From Collinsella aerofaciens (GTDB taxonomy: Bacteria > Actinomycetota > Coriobacteriia > Coriobacteriales > Coriobacteriaceae): a stretch of DNA of 64,000 bases. Location: contig NZ_JAHONA010000006.1 of the NCBI RefSeq assembly GCF_019131995.1, positions 45,219 to 109,218 of the forward strand, written 5' to 3'. How positions within the stretch are numbered: the first letter of the stretch is position 1; every line of letters starts with the position of its first letter. Positions 35,670 to 44,017 of the stretch are shown here, piece after piece. A program made the position numbers and the translations under genes. The notes under the pieces were generated by a model. It searched no databases, was not told where the DNA came from, and saw only the letters and a program-made list of their open reading frames with translations.

Positions 35670-36080
35670 ATGGACGAAGAGCTTGATTACCTATGGGAGA
35701 CCCTGGGCCTCGAGATCACTGCTGACCTTTGGCCCGAACGGGACAAAATCCATCCCACACTGCGCCCCGCCATCACGGTGATGCAGGCAAAATACCGCCG
35801 TGCATCCTTTTTGATCATGCGGGTGTCATGGCACGCGGGACTCCCCGACCTTAAGCGAATCCAGGCAAGCCTCGTCGAGCTGTCCGGTATGCCGACCGTC
35901 ATATCCGAGGCGCACCTGGAGCAGCGCCAGCGCGAGCGACTGCAACAGCAGCGGATTCCCTTTATCTGCCCCGGCGTTCAGGCATATCTGCCCTTTATGG
36001 ACGAGGAGTACTGGAGCGGCAAGCCCAACAAACACGTAAAGGTCTACGATCCGCACGAATGGGCACAGCTGGCGGACTGA
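35670..36080 (+). CDS. Hypothetical protein, resembles part of a MarR-type regulator
   Basis: Protein of 136 residues. The stretch QRIPFICPGVQAYLPFMDE resembles a segment seen before the winged helix in some regulator proteins of Firmicutes, but no DNA-binding helix follows, so it may be a shortened relative. The start at 35670 follows GAGG; an upstream in-frame start adds seven residues. It is a lone gene between the tRNAs and a reductase. The likeness is from memory and weak. Confidence 0.55.
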   Translation: MDEELDYLWETLGLEITADLWPERDKIHPTLRPAITVMQAKYRRASFLIMRVSWHAGLPDLKRIQASLVELSGMPTVISEAHLEQRQRERLQQQRIPFICPGVQAYLPFMDEEYWSGKPNKHVKVYDPHEWAQLAD

Positions 36081-36187
36081 CTGGGGCAGGCCCGCCGGCG
36101 GAAGGTGCGCCCCAAATTTCAAGCTCAAACTGGTCCCCACTTTCCCGTCGAGCCCTCAACCGGAAACCGTGTCCCACAATCGAAGCT

Positions 36188-36242
36188 CAGAATGGGACGT
36201 GCTTTCCGCAACCGGCCACTTTGGGAAAGTGCATCCCATTCT
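36188..36242. repeat. 55-bp palindrome
   Basis: Outer arms CAGAATGGGA / TCCCATTCTG are perfect, with inner CTTTCC / GGAAAG pairs. It lies between two converging genes and may serve as a terminator or be a further dispersed repeat; CTTTCC motifs recur on both sides. Confidence 0.65.
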
Positions 36243-36276
36243 GGAAGCGAATTCCGGGTCGCACTTTCCGCAGCCG

Positions 36277-36636
36277 CTACAGCAACGCCTCGGCCCAAGC
36301 CGCTTCCCTAAAGCCGGGAATCGCAAAGTCGTCGCCCACCAGCAGCGGACGCTTGACCAGCATGCCGTCGGTCGCCAGCAGCTCGTAGCACTCCCGATCC
36401 GTCATGCCCGCATCCAGACGCGCCTTCAGGCCCAGCTCTCGATATTTCATGCCCGACGAATTAAAGAAGCGCCGCACCGGCAGCCCCGAACGAGCGATCC
36501 AGGTCGCAAGCTCATCAGCCGTGGGATTGTCCAAAACGATATCGCGATCGATATACTCTACCCCATGTTCGTCCAGCCATGCCTTGGCCTTCTTACAGGT
36601 CGAGCACTTGGGATATTCAACAAACAATACCGCCAT
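36277..36636 (-). CDS. ArsC/Spx/MgsR family protein
   Basis: Thioredoxin-fold protein of 119 residues. CSTCKKA near residue 11 gives a CxxC pair, and LPVRRFFNSSGMKYRELGL and KRPLLV match the arsenate reductase-like family. Spx/MgsR members act on RNA polymerase, ArsC members reduce arsenate with a single Cys; the CxxC form fits either a Spx-like regulator or the YffB branch. The start at 36636 follows AGAAAGGAAA. No arsenic genes adjoin it. Confidence 0.82.
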   Translation of the reverse strand: MAVLFVEYPKCSTCKKAKAWLDEHGVEYIDRDIVLDNPTADELATWIARSGLPVRRFFNSSGMKYRELGLKARLDAGMTDRECYELLATDGMLVKRPLLVGDDFAIPGFREAAWAEALL

Positions 36637-36758
36637 GGGATTTCCTTTCTTAGAGAAAACAGGTGTCTGGAAAACTGCACATCGACGACCACTCGCGATT
36701 GCAGCCGTTATTGTAGTCAATGTCGAAGCATAGGCAGTCGCAATGTCTCGTCTTAAGG

Positions 36759-37340
36759 CTAGCGCCTCGCATGGGCGCCGATCGGCCGAGTCGCATGGCG
36801 CACCAACGCCGCTGCCAGCAATACCAACAGCATGGCGGTGACATAGCCCGCAGCATCGAATCCTAAATCGATAACGTCGAAATGCCTGCCGGGAACAAAA
36901 ATCTTATGTACCTGATCGCCAACGGAGCAGGCGGCGCAAAAGAGCAATACGGGCACGCAACGGGAGCATACGCTCCACGGACGCCTGGAAAAGCAAACCA
37001 CGACCACGGAGGCGAATAATCCGACGAAGAAAAACTCTACGGTATGGGCAACGCGACGGACGTTCGTGCCCACCCACATGCGAATGGAAGCAAGTCGGCC
37101 AGACCGGACATTCGAGGCAGCCGAATCGGTGCCCCCGGTCATTCCGTTCTCCGTCTGGGCTTCACCCGTGGCATCGGCAGCCTGAACGCCCGTAGCCTGA
37201 TCCTCCACCACACGCGCGGTGGACTCGCTCAGCAACGACGTCTCCACCGCATTTTGCTCCGTCAGCACCCAGATGCCCACCAGCGTTGCAGCGAACAGAA
37301 CGATCGCGGTCCATCCGATTATTTGTTTTACGCGCGCCAA
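36759..37340 (-). CDS. VanZ-like membrane protein
   Basis: Protein of 193 residues with about four membrane segments. The C-terminal half carries the VanZ signature (HTVEFFFVGL, DQVHKIFVPGRHFDVIDL). An unusual Asp/Glu/Thr-rich loop of about 60 residues sits between the first segment and the core. The start is a TTG at 37340 preceded by AAAGGAGGT at good spacing. VanZ gives low-level teicoplanin resistance elsewhere, but most relatives have no known role. Confidence 0.82.
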   Translation of the reverse strand: MARVKQIIGWTAIVLFAATLVGIWVLTEQNAVETSLLSESTARVVEDQATGVQAADATGEAQTENGMTGGTDSAASNVRSGRLASIRMWVGTNVRRVAHTVEFFFVGLFASVVVVCFSRRPWSVCSRCVPVLLFCAACSVGDQVHKIFVPGRHFDVIDLGFDAAGYVTAMLLVLLAAALVRHATRPIGAHARR

Positions 37341-37445
37341 GGGCCAACCTCCTTTTTTTGAATATCAGCGAGTGTAGCCCCAAATGACATCGTCACCGTA
37401 TCAAAATTTGAATCGCAACAGGAAGCGACAAAGCGACGCAAACCC

Positions 37446-38051
37446 CTACCCCGCCTCGCGCATCCAGCGATCGAACGTCCCCACGCACACGCCCAGGCAC
37501 TTTGCTGCCTGGCTGCGGGTAATATCACCCGCCTCATAGCTATCGCGCACCAGCTCAAACTGAGGAGGGCACGGCTTGCGAGGTCGACCGAAACGGACCC
37601 CTCGCGCCCGCGCCGCTGCAATTCCCTCCGCCTGGCGCCGATGGATATTCTCGCGCTCCACCTGCGCCACGTAGCTCAGCAGTTGCAGCACAATATCGGC
37701 AATCAGGGTGTTGGTCACATCCGGCGCGCCGCTGGCCCTGACGCGCGTGTCAAGCAATGGCATGTCCAACACCACAATGGCAACCCCGAGCTCCTTGGTA
37801 ATGCGTCGCCATTCCTCAAGAATCTCGGAGTAATTACGACCGAGTCGGTCGATAGATAGCACCACCAGTACGTCCCCGTCTCCCAGGACGTGCAGCAGCT
37901 CGCGATAACGCGGTCGATCGAAGTCCTTGCCGCTCGCATGGTCGGCATAAATATTCGCCGAGCCCACGCCATAGGCGCCCAGCGCATCCAGCTGCCGATT
38001 AAGGTTCTGATCGCGCGAACTCACCCGCGCATAACCGTACACCGTCGCCAT
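37446..38051 (-). CDS. Serine recombinase, resolvase/invertase type
   Basis: Site-specific recombinase of 201 residues. The catalytic domain starts YGYARVSSRDQNLNRQ with the nucleophile serine in VSS, and contains SIDRLGRN and the long E helix. The C-terminus has a Hin-type helix-turn-helix (ITRSQAAKCLGVCVGTFDRW). Size fits small resolvases or invertases. No transposase, inverted switch region or terminal repeats were found beside it, so its target is unknown. The start at 38051 has only a weak GGGGA site. Confidence 0.88.
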   Translation of the reverse strand: MATVYGYARVSSRDQNLNRQLDALGAYGVGSANIYADHASGKDFDRPRYRELLHVLGDGDVLVVLSIDRLGRNYSEILEEWRRITKELGVAIVVLDMPLLDTRVRASGAPDVTNTLIADIVLQLLSYVAQVERENIHRRQAEGIAAARARGVRFGRPRKPCPPQFELVRDSYEAGDITRSQAAKCLGVCVGTFDRWMREAG

Positions 38052-38070
38052 CTCATCCCCGCTTTCTTGT

Positions 38071-38109
38071 AAACCTGCCAAAAAGGGACAGGTTTATTTT
38101 GGTAGGTTT
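38071..38109. repeat. 39-bp palindromic repeat
   Basis: Arms AAACCTGCCAAAA / TTTTGGTAGGTTT, with GGGACAGGTTTA between. A sister copy is at 50197-50235. Confidence 0.75.
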
Positions 38110-38171
38110 TACCTCTCAAATAGCAGGTAAGCGGGCGGCCGAGCAGACGGCAAGGTAGCCGCGATTCAAAT

Positions 38172-38203
38172 GCGGAGGGCGGTCCCAAAAGGCCGCCCTC
38201 CGC
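38172..38203 (-). terminator. Hairpin after rnr
   Basis: Perfect 11-bp stem GCGGAGGGCGG / CCGCCCTCCGC with a 10-nt loop, 26 bp past the rnr stop. Confidence 0.75.
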
Positions 38204-38228
38204 TCCCCCACCATCAGTCGGGATTTGG

Positions 38229-40364
38229 CTAATGGATAAGCTTAAAGTCCAAGTGCCCACGCGTGGTATTGACGCGCGAGACCTCGATGATCACGCGCTG
38301 CCCCAGCTCGTAACGGGTGCCCGTGTCGGCACCCGTGAGCGTTAGCGCGTCCTCGTCGAACTCGAACCACTCGTTGCCCAGGCTCTTGATCGAAACCAAG
38401 CCTTCGACCTGCGTCAGGTCCAAGCGCACAAAGAGGCCCATGCTGCTAACCCACGAGACGGTTCCGGCATAGCGCTCGCCTAGACGGTCCTCATAGTACT
38501 GGGCAATCTTGATCTTTTGCGTCGCATGGCTGGCGGCGTCTGCCGCGCGCTCGGCATCACTGCATGCGCGGCAGATCTGCGGCAGAATGCGCGGCAGCGA
38601 CTCGCGTCCCTTGCCGATCAGCCGCGGCGTACGGACCAAGGCGTCCTTGCCGCCGAGCTGCTCATAGGCCAACTGCAGCTTGAGTACGCGGTGCACCACC
38701 AGATCGGGGTAGCGACGGATGGGACTCGTAAAGTGGCAGTAGCACGGCGCGGCGAGCGCAAAGTGGCCCTCGTTGCGCGGCTTGTACAGCGCGCGCTGCA
38801 TGCTGCGCAGAAGCAGCGTGTTGACGAGCGGTGCGTTTGCCGTACCGGCGGCAGCATCAACTGCAGCCTGCAGCTCATCGGGACTCCCCAGGGCAATACC
38901 GGCAGCACGGCGATCGTCGATGATGCCTAGCTGCGCCAGCGCAACGGCGGCACCGTGCAGGCTATCGGGGCTCGGATCCTCATGCACGCGATAGCAGGCC
39001 TCGATATCACGGTCTGCCAGCCACTCTGCAACGCACTCGTTGGCGAGCAGCATGGCTTCCTCGATAAGCGACGTGGCACACGAACGCTCACGCGCCACAA
39101 TCTGCACGGGCACTCCGTCCTCATCCAATAGAGCGCGAATCTCGGCCGTGTCAAAATCGACTGAGCCGCGGGCGCGACGAATACGACGGCGAAGTTCGGC
39201 GAGTTCGTTAGCGGCGACAAGGAAATCGCCGAGGTCGATGTTGTAGCCGCGGGCAGTCTCCTCGCACGCAAGACCGCGCTCAAGCGCTTCCTCGCGCGAG
39301 GCCTCGGCAGCCGCAACATCCTCGGCTGCACCCTCCAGCACCGAATACTCAACCGCGCCGGCACGCACCAGCAGCGCCTCGGCGCCGTCATAGTCCATAC
39401 GCACACGCGAGCGAATCACGCTGGGATACGGATCGTAATGCCGCACGCGACCCTGCGCATCGAGCTCGATATCGACGGTAAACGCAAGACGGTCCTCGTC
39501 AGGGCGAAGCGAGCACAGGTCACAGGACAGGCGTTCGGGCAGCATGGGAAGCACGCGATCGGCCAGATACACCGATGTCGTACGATGGCGAGCCTCAAGA
39601 TCGATATGCCCGTCCCAAGCCACATAGTGTGAAACGTCGGCGATATGCACACCCAGCTTGTAGCCACCCTCGGGCGTGCGCTCCAACGAAATGGCATCGT
39701 CAAAGTCGCGCGCGTCGACCGGGTCGATCGTGATGACAAAGCGGTCGCGCAGATCGCGGCGGAGCGGGTCCTTAAGCGCCGCGGACACATCGAGCGAAAG
39801 CCCCTCGGCCTCGTCCAGCGCGGCCTCGGGATAGCTATCGGTATAGCCGTAACGCGCCATCACATATTGAACGCCCAAATCGGGCGCGTCATCTCCGCCA
39901 ATGCGGCGTTCGATCGTCACAGTGCCCGATTCCAGGCGCGTCGGGTAGGTCAAAATGCGCGCGACAACGGCATCACCCGGGTGGACACCCAGACGATCCG
40001 CCGAGGCATCCTCGGGCAAAATGAAGAAGTCGGCCTTCAAGCGCGAATCGAGCGGCTCGATCACACCGAGCGGACCGGCGGTCTGGTACGTACCCACCAC
40101 GCTTATGGCTGCGCGCTCAACTACGCCCTCGATCACGGCGCGACGCTCGCCATGCGGGCTATTCTTAATGCTCACGGCAACGGTATCGCCATCCATGATC
40201 TCGCGCTTACCACGGCCCATGACCTTGTAGTCGCCGTTTTCGGTTACAACGTAGGCACTGTGCTCATAGAGCTGCACGCGCCCGGTCAGGCTCGGACGGC
40301 GTTCGCTGCGCACCGGCCCGCGCTTATTGCGAGCTCCACGCTTATGCTTGTTATTGCGCCCCAT
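38229..40364 (-). CDS. rnr: Ribonuclease R family exoribonuclease
   Basis: 3'-5' exonuclease degrading structured RNA, also partner of trans-translation. The 711 residues comprise a basic N-terminus, cold-shock-like domains, the RNB catalytic domain with metal aspartates in DPVDARDFDDAISL (about 217-230), and a C-terminal S1 domain (YAGTVSWVSSMGLFVRL). It lacks the long C-terminal basic tail of E. coli RNase R. The start at 40364 follows AGGAGG. smpB is only 4 kb away on the same strand. Confidence 0.94.
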   Translation of the reverse strand: MGRNNKHKRGARNKRGPVRSERRPSLTGRVQLYEHSAYVVTENGDYKVMGRGKREIMDGDTVAVSIKNSPHGERRAVIEGVVERAAISVVGTYQTAGPLGVIEPLDSRLKADFFILPEDASADRLGVHPGDAVVARILTYPTRLESGTVTIERRIGGDDAPDLGVQYVMARYGYTDSYPEAALDEAEGLSLDVSAALKDPLRRDLRDRFVITIDPVDARDFDDAISLERTPEGGYKLGVHIADVSHYVAWDGHIDLEARHRTTSVYLADRVLPMLPERLSCDLCSLRPDEDRLAFTVDIELDAQGRVRHYDPYPSVIRSRVRMDYDGAEALLVRAGAVEYSVLEGAAEDVAAAEASREEALERGLACEETARGYNIDLGDFLVAANELAELRRRIRRARGSVDFDTAEIRALLDEDGVPVQIVARERSCATSLIEEAMLLANECVAEWLADRDIEACYRVHEDPSPDSLHGAAVALAQLGIIDDRRAAGIALGSPDELQAAVDAAAGTANAPLVNTLLLRSMQRALYKPRNEGHFALAAPCYCHFTSPIRRYPDLVVHRVLKLQLAYEQLGGKDALVRTPRLIGKGRESLPRILPQICRACSDAERAADAASHATQKIKIAQYYEDRLGERYAGTVSWVSSMGLFVRLDLTQVEGLVSIKSLGNEWFEFDEDALTLTGADTGTRYELGQRVIIEVSRVNTTRGHLDFKLIH

Positions 40365-40445
40365 GGCGCCTCCTAACTATCGATTGCGAACTCCAAAGAG
40401 TCTACCCAAATGATTCGCTTTCCTGCCGTCCCCTAGGGATCAAAA

Positions 40446-40475
40446 AACGGGCCGCCCCATAAGAGACGACCCGTT
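40446..40475 (-). terminator. Terminator of ftsEX
   Basis: Stem AACGGGCCG / CGACCCGTT with one G-T pair and six T on the minus strand, 24 bp past ftsX. Confidence 0.85.
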
Positions 40476-40499
40476 GGAAGGGATGAATTCCAGGCATGC

Positions 40500-41420
40500 C
40501 TACACGCGCAGGTAGCGACGCATGGCGATGGCAGAACCAAAGAGGCCGATAATCACGCCGACCAGAATCAGCGCAGCATAGGTCACCAGGTAGTACTGCA
40601 TCGGCAGGGCAAACGACATCCAGCCGATGCTCTCCTGCAAACGCGGAATCATCAGATTGCGCAGCAGCTCCAGAACGCCGATGGAAAGCAGCGAGCCCAA
40701 AATGGCCTGCAGTACGCCCTCGGTGATAAACGGGCCACGAATGAAGCCGTTGCTGGCGCCGACCAGACGCATAATCGCAATCTCACGACGACGCGCCGTA
40801 ATGGACAGGCGAATCGTGTTGTTGATGAAGATGAATGCGATAAAGGTCAGAAGGCCAACGAGCACCACGGCGGCGATGCGGATGTAGTTGGTCACCTGGA
40901 ACAGGTGGCTCACTTCCTCCTGGCCGTACAGCACGCTCGCGTTGACGTCGCCGTCATCCGCGATCTTCTGGAAATCGGCATTCTTCTTGAGCTTCTCTGC
41001 CGTGCTTTCGACCTTGGACGGATCGTCCATCTCAATTGCAAACGAAGCCGGCAGCGGGTTCTGGCCATCGAGCGCGCTCATGGTGGCGTCAGCGTTGCCC
41101 GACATCTTGCTCGTATACTCGGCCAGCGCATCGTCCTTGTCCTTATAGGTCACGGACTTGACGTTATTCCACGTCTTAAGCTCGGCCTCAAAAGCCTGAA
41201 CATCGGCCTGATCGGCGTCATCACTAATGAACGCGTTGATGACAACCTGATCCTCGACGGTGCCGATCACGGAGTTCAGCATCGCGGAGCCCATGATAAA
41301 CAGGCCGATGATAAACAGCGAAAGGAAGATCGTGATGACGGCGCCGAGCGAGGTAGTCCAGTTACGGAAGAAGTGGCTGATTGCCTCTTTGAAGGAGTAG
41401 CCAACGTTAGTTGGTGCCAT
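40500..41420 (-). CDS. ftsX: Cell division ABC transporter permease FtsX
   Basis: Inner-membrane partner of FtsE that controls wall hydrolases at the septum. The 306 residues have a cytoplasmic N-terminus, one membrane segment (about 25-48), an outside loop of about 120 residues, and three C-terminal segments, the FtsX arrangement. It overlaps the ftsE 3' end by 14 bp, so the two are coupled. Confidence 0.94.
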   Translation of the reverse strand: MAPTNVGYSFKEAISHFFRNWTTSLGAVITIFLSLFIIGLFIMGSAMLNSVIGTVEDQVVINAFISDDADQADVQAFEAELKTWNNVKSVTYKDKDDALAEYTSKMSGNADATMSALDGQNPLPASFAIEMDDPSKVESTAEKLKKNADFQKIADDGDVNASVLYGQEEVSHLFQVTNYIRIAAVVLVGLLTFIAFIFINNTIRLSITARRREIAIMRLVGASNGFIRGPFITEGVLQAILGSLLSIGVLELLRNLMIPRLQESIGWMSFALPMQYYLVTYAALILVGVIIGLFGSAIAMRRYLRV

Positions 41421-42627
41421 AGTTGCCGTAACCTCCCCTCTCCTGGTCGCGGATAACGTGGCCGCCCTCGAGGGCGATCACGCGACGGTGCATGCTATCG
41501 ACCATCTCGCGGTCGTGCGTGGCGACGATCACGGTGGTGCCGGTGCGGTTAATACGCTCGAGCAGCTTCATGATTCCCAGCGAGATCGCCGGGTCGAGGT
41601 TGCCCGTCGGCTCGTCGCAGATAAGCAGCGGCGGACGGTTGACCATAGCGCGGGCGACGGCAACGCGCTGCTGCTCGCCACCGGAAAGCTGGTCGGGCAG
41701 GGAGTCCATCTGATCGGCCAGACCGACCAGACGCAGCACCTCGGGCACCTGGCTGCGAATGACGCCCTTGGGCTTGCCGATGCACTGCAGGGCAAACGCC
41801 ACGTTTTCGTAGGCGGTCTTTTGCGGCAGAAGCTTAAAGTCCTGGAACACGGCGCCAATCTGGCGGCGCAGGAACGGAACCTTGCGGTTCTTGATCTTCA
41901 TGAGGTCCTGACCGGCAACCAGGATGCGGCCGCTCGTCGGCTTGACGTCGCGGTTGAGCGTCGACAGCAGCGTGGTCTTACCCGAGCCGGAGTGACCGAC
42001 CAGGAAGACGAACTCGCCAGGATAGATCTCGATGTTGATGTCGTCGAGTGCGGGCTTGTTGGGCTGTGCCGGATAGATCTTGGTGACATGCTCCATAAGG
42101 ATGACGGGCTCGACACCGGCCTGCTTGGCCATCTTCTTGCGGCTGGCCTGCGGATCGATGGGCGCAAACACCGACGTAAAATCGGGGTTGTTGAGCGCGT
42201 TATCGAGGCTTGCGACCTCGGCGGCCTGATCGCTCTCGACCACCGGGGCAGCAGGCTGCGTGGGGTCGGGAATAGCGGCAAAGAGACCGGACTGCGCAGG
42301 CTGAGGAGCCGGCGTCGCAGGGGCCATGGGGTCGGGAATGCCGGCCATGGTAGGCTGCGGCGTGGCGGCGCCAGCCTGAGGCTGCTCCACGCGAGCGGTC
42401 ACGGGCTGAACGGGCTCAAAACCCGCCGTGCCGGAAAGCGCGACATCGCTGGTGGGATTGTAGGCAAAGGGATCGGATGCCGGCTGTGCCTGATCTGCCG
42501 GCTGAGCGGGGGCCTGAGCAACAGGCTGGCCCTCTGAATCCGGAGTGGCGAAACGACTGCCCTGGACGCCTGCCTGCGTCTTGGGGGCATCATCGCCCGC
42601 ACCGGAGGTACGGAAGTGGTTACCCAC
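41407..42627 (-). CDS. ftsE: Cell division ATP-binding protein FtsE with long N-terminal extension
   Basis: ATPase of the FtsEX complex. The nucleotide-binding domain (about residues 172-400) has Walker A GHSGSGKT, signature LSGGEQQR and Walker B LLICDEPTGN. It is preceded by about 170 residues of Pro/Ala/Gln-rich low complexity, while FtsE normally has 220-230 residues in all. The start is GTG at 42627 after AAGGAG; internal methionines just before the domain lack a good site. Repeated short motifs (GIPDPM, AIPDPT) occur in the tail. It could bind a divisome partner, but that is inference. Confidence 0.93.
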   Translation of the reverse strand: MGNHFRTSGAGDDAPKTQAGVQGSRFATPDSEGQPVAQAPAQPADQAQPASDPFAYNPTSDVALSGTAGFEPVQPVTARVEQPQAGAATPQPTMAGIPDPMAPATPAPQPAQSGLFAAIPDPTQPAAPVVESDQAAEVASLDNALNNPDFTSVFAPIDPQASRKKMAKQAGVEPVILMEHVTKIYPAQPNKPALDDINIEIYPGEFVFLVGHSGSGKTTLLSTLNRDVKPTSGRILVAGQDLMKIKNRKVPFLRRQIGAVFQDFKLLPQKTAYENVAFALQCIGKPKGVIRSQVPEVLRLVGLADQMDSLPDQLSGGEQQRVAVARAMVNRPPLLICDEPTGNLDPAISLGIMKLLERINRTGTTVIVATHDREMVDSMHRRVIALEGGHVIRDQERGGYGNYGTN

Positions 42628-42731
42628 TGGTGCTCCTTATCGTCGTGCGTTTAAACTACATGAGCGCTTTATATTTTAGCAGCATTAGCTTTGCTGCACA
42701 TAAGAAGCATGGCGTGCTTAGGGATCCCGTC

Positions 42732-42854
42732 GGCCGGGCACAGGGTTACTCTCCAAATCGTCCTCGGACATGTCGGAGCCCCCGCTGCGCACTTCGCGCG
42801 GCGGGGGCTCCTCCGTCCTGCGGAAAGATTTGGAGAGTAACCCTGTGCCCGGCC
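42732..42854. repeat. 123-bp inverted repeat with nested hairpin
   Basis: Perfect 28-bp arms (42732-42759, 42827-42854; outer end GGCCGGGCACAGGG) enclose a second perfect 9-bp hairpin (AGCCCCCGC / GCGGGGGCT, 42777-42809). It lies between the transketolase terminator and ftsE, about 105 bp upstream of the ftsE start. Confidence 0.9.
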
Positions 42855-42995
42855 TGCGGTAACTAAGGGGTCGCTGCGTTTTATTTGGGTGCAGCAGCGC
42901 TATGCTTGGGGGCTGAATTGCACTTGGCTGGGATGGGCCCGTTTCCCGGAGGAAGCCCTTGCTTGGTGCGGGCCTGTCTTGTTTGTTGCCGAAAA

Positions 42996-43028
42996 AACAG
43001 GGGCGCCCTCTTTGGGGACGCCCCTGTT
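42996..43028 (-). terminator. Terminator of the transketolase operon
   Basis: Stem AACAGGGGCG / CGCCCCTGTT with T6 on the minus strand, 47 bp past the stop. Confidence 0.88.
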
Positions 43029-43074
43029 CTGGCTTGTATGTGGTTGTTGAGGCGATACTTTGCCTCGTCTTGTC

Positions 43075-44016
43075 CTAGGCCAAGAACTCCTTGGTGGTCG
43101 CCACGATGTTGGCCGCGTCCAAGCCGTACTTGTGCAGGAGCTCGGCGCCCGGGCCAGACTCACCGAAGGTGTCGTTGACGCCGATCTTCTTGAGCGGCGT
43201 CGGGCACTGCTCGCACAGGACGTCGGCAACGGCGCTGCCCAGGCCACCGATCACGGAGTGCTCCTCGACGGTCACGACGTGGCCGGTCTTGGTGGCGCTC
43301 TTGACGATCAGGTCGGCGTCGATGGGCTTGATGGTGTGCATGTTGATGACCTCGGCATCGATGCCCTCGGCAGCAAGCTGCTCAGCAGCCTCGAGCGCCT
43401 CGCCGACCATCAGGCCGCAGGCGATGATGGTGACGTCGGTGCCCTCGCGCATGACGATGCCCTTGCCCAGCTCGAACTTGTAGGTCTCGGAATCGTTGAT
43501 GACCGGCGAGGCCAGACGGGCGAAGCGCATGTACACGGGGCCGTCGCACTCGTAGGCGGCGCGCGTCACGGCGCGGGCCTCGACGTCGTCGGCGGGAACA
43601 ATCACGGTCATGCCGGGGATAACACGCATGAGGGCGATATCCTCGCAGCACTGGTGCGTGGCGCCATCCTCGCCCACCGAGATACCGGCGTGCGTGGCAC
43701 CGATCTTAACGTTAAGGTGCGGGTAGCCGATGGAATTGCGGACCTGCTCAAAGGCGCGGCCGGCGGCGAACATGGCAAAGCTGCTCGCGAAGGCAACGCG
43801 GCCGGTGGTTGCGATACCGGCGGCAACACCCATCAGGTTGCTCTCGGCAATGCCCACATCGAAGAAGCGGTCGGGGCAGGCTGCCCTGAACTTGCCAGTC
43901 TGCGTGGCGGCGGCCAGGTCGGCGTCGAGGACCACAAAGTCATCGTGCTCGTTGGCGAGTTCGACGAGGGCCTCGCCGTAGCTTACACGCGTGGCGATTT
44001 TCTTGACGTCTGCCAT
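43075..44016 (-). CDS. Transketolase, C-terminal subunit
   Basis: Carries the pyrimidine-binding and C-terminal domains of a two-subunit transketolase, which moves two-carbon units in the pentose phosphate pathway. The 313 residues include ATRVSYGEAL, the cofactor-activating Glu in VGIAESNLMGVAAG, HAGISVGEDGATHQ and TVEEHSVIGGLG. The start at 44016 (MADVKK) is 1 bp after the N-terminal subunit stop. A split gene is common in anaerobic bacteria and archaea, so it is not a frameshift. Confidence 0.92.
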   Translation of the reverse strand: MADVKKIATRVSYGEALVELANEHDDFVVLDADLAAATQTGKFRAACPDRFFDVGIAESNLMGVAAGIATTGRVAFASSFAMFAAGRAFEQVRNSIGYPHLNVKIGATHAGISVGEDGATHQCCEDIALMRVIPGMTVIVPADDVEARAVTRAAYECDGPVYMRFARLASPVINDSETYKFELGKGIVMREGTDVTIIACGLMVGEALEAAEQLAAEGIDAEVINMHTIKPIDADLIVKSATKTGHVVTVEEHSVIGGLGSAVADVLCEQCPTPLKKIGVNDTFGESGPGAELLHKYGLDAANIVATTKEFLA

Positions 44017-44017
44017 C

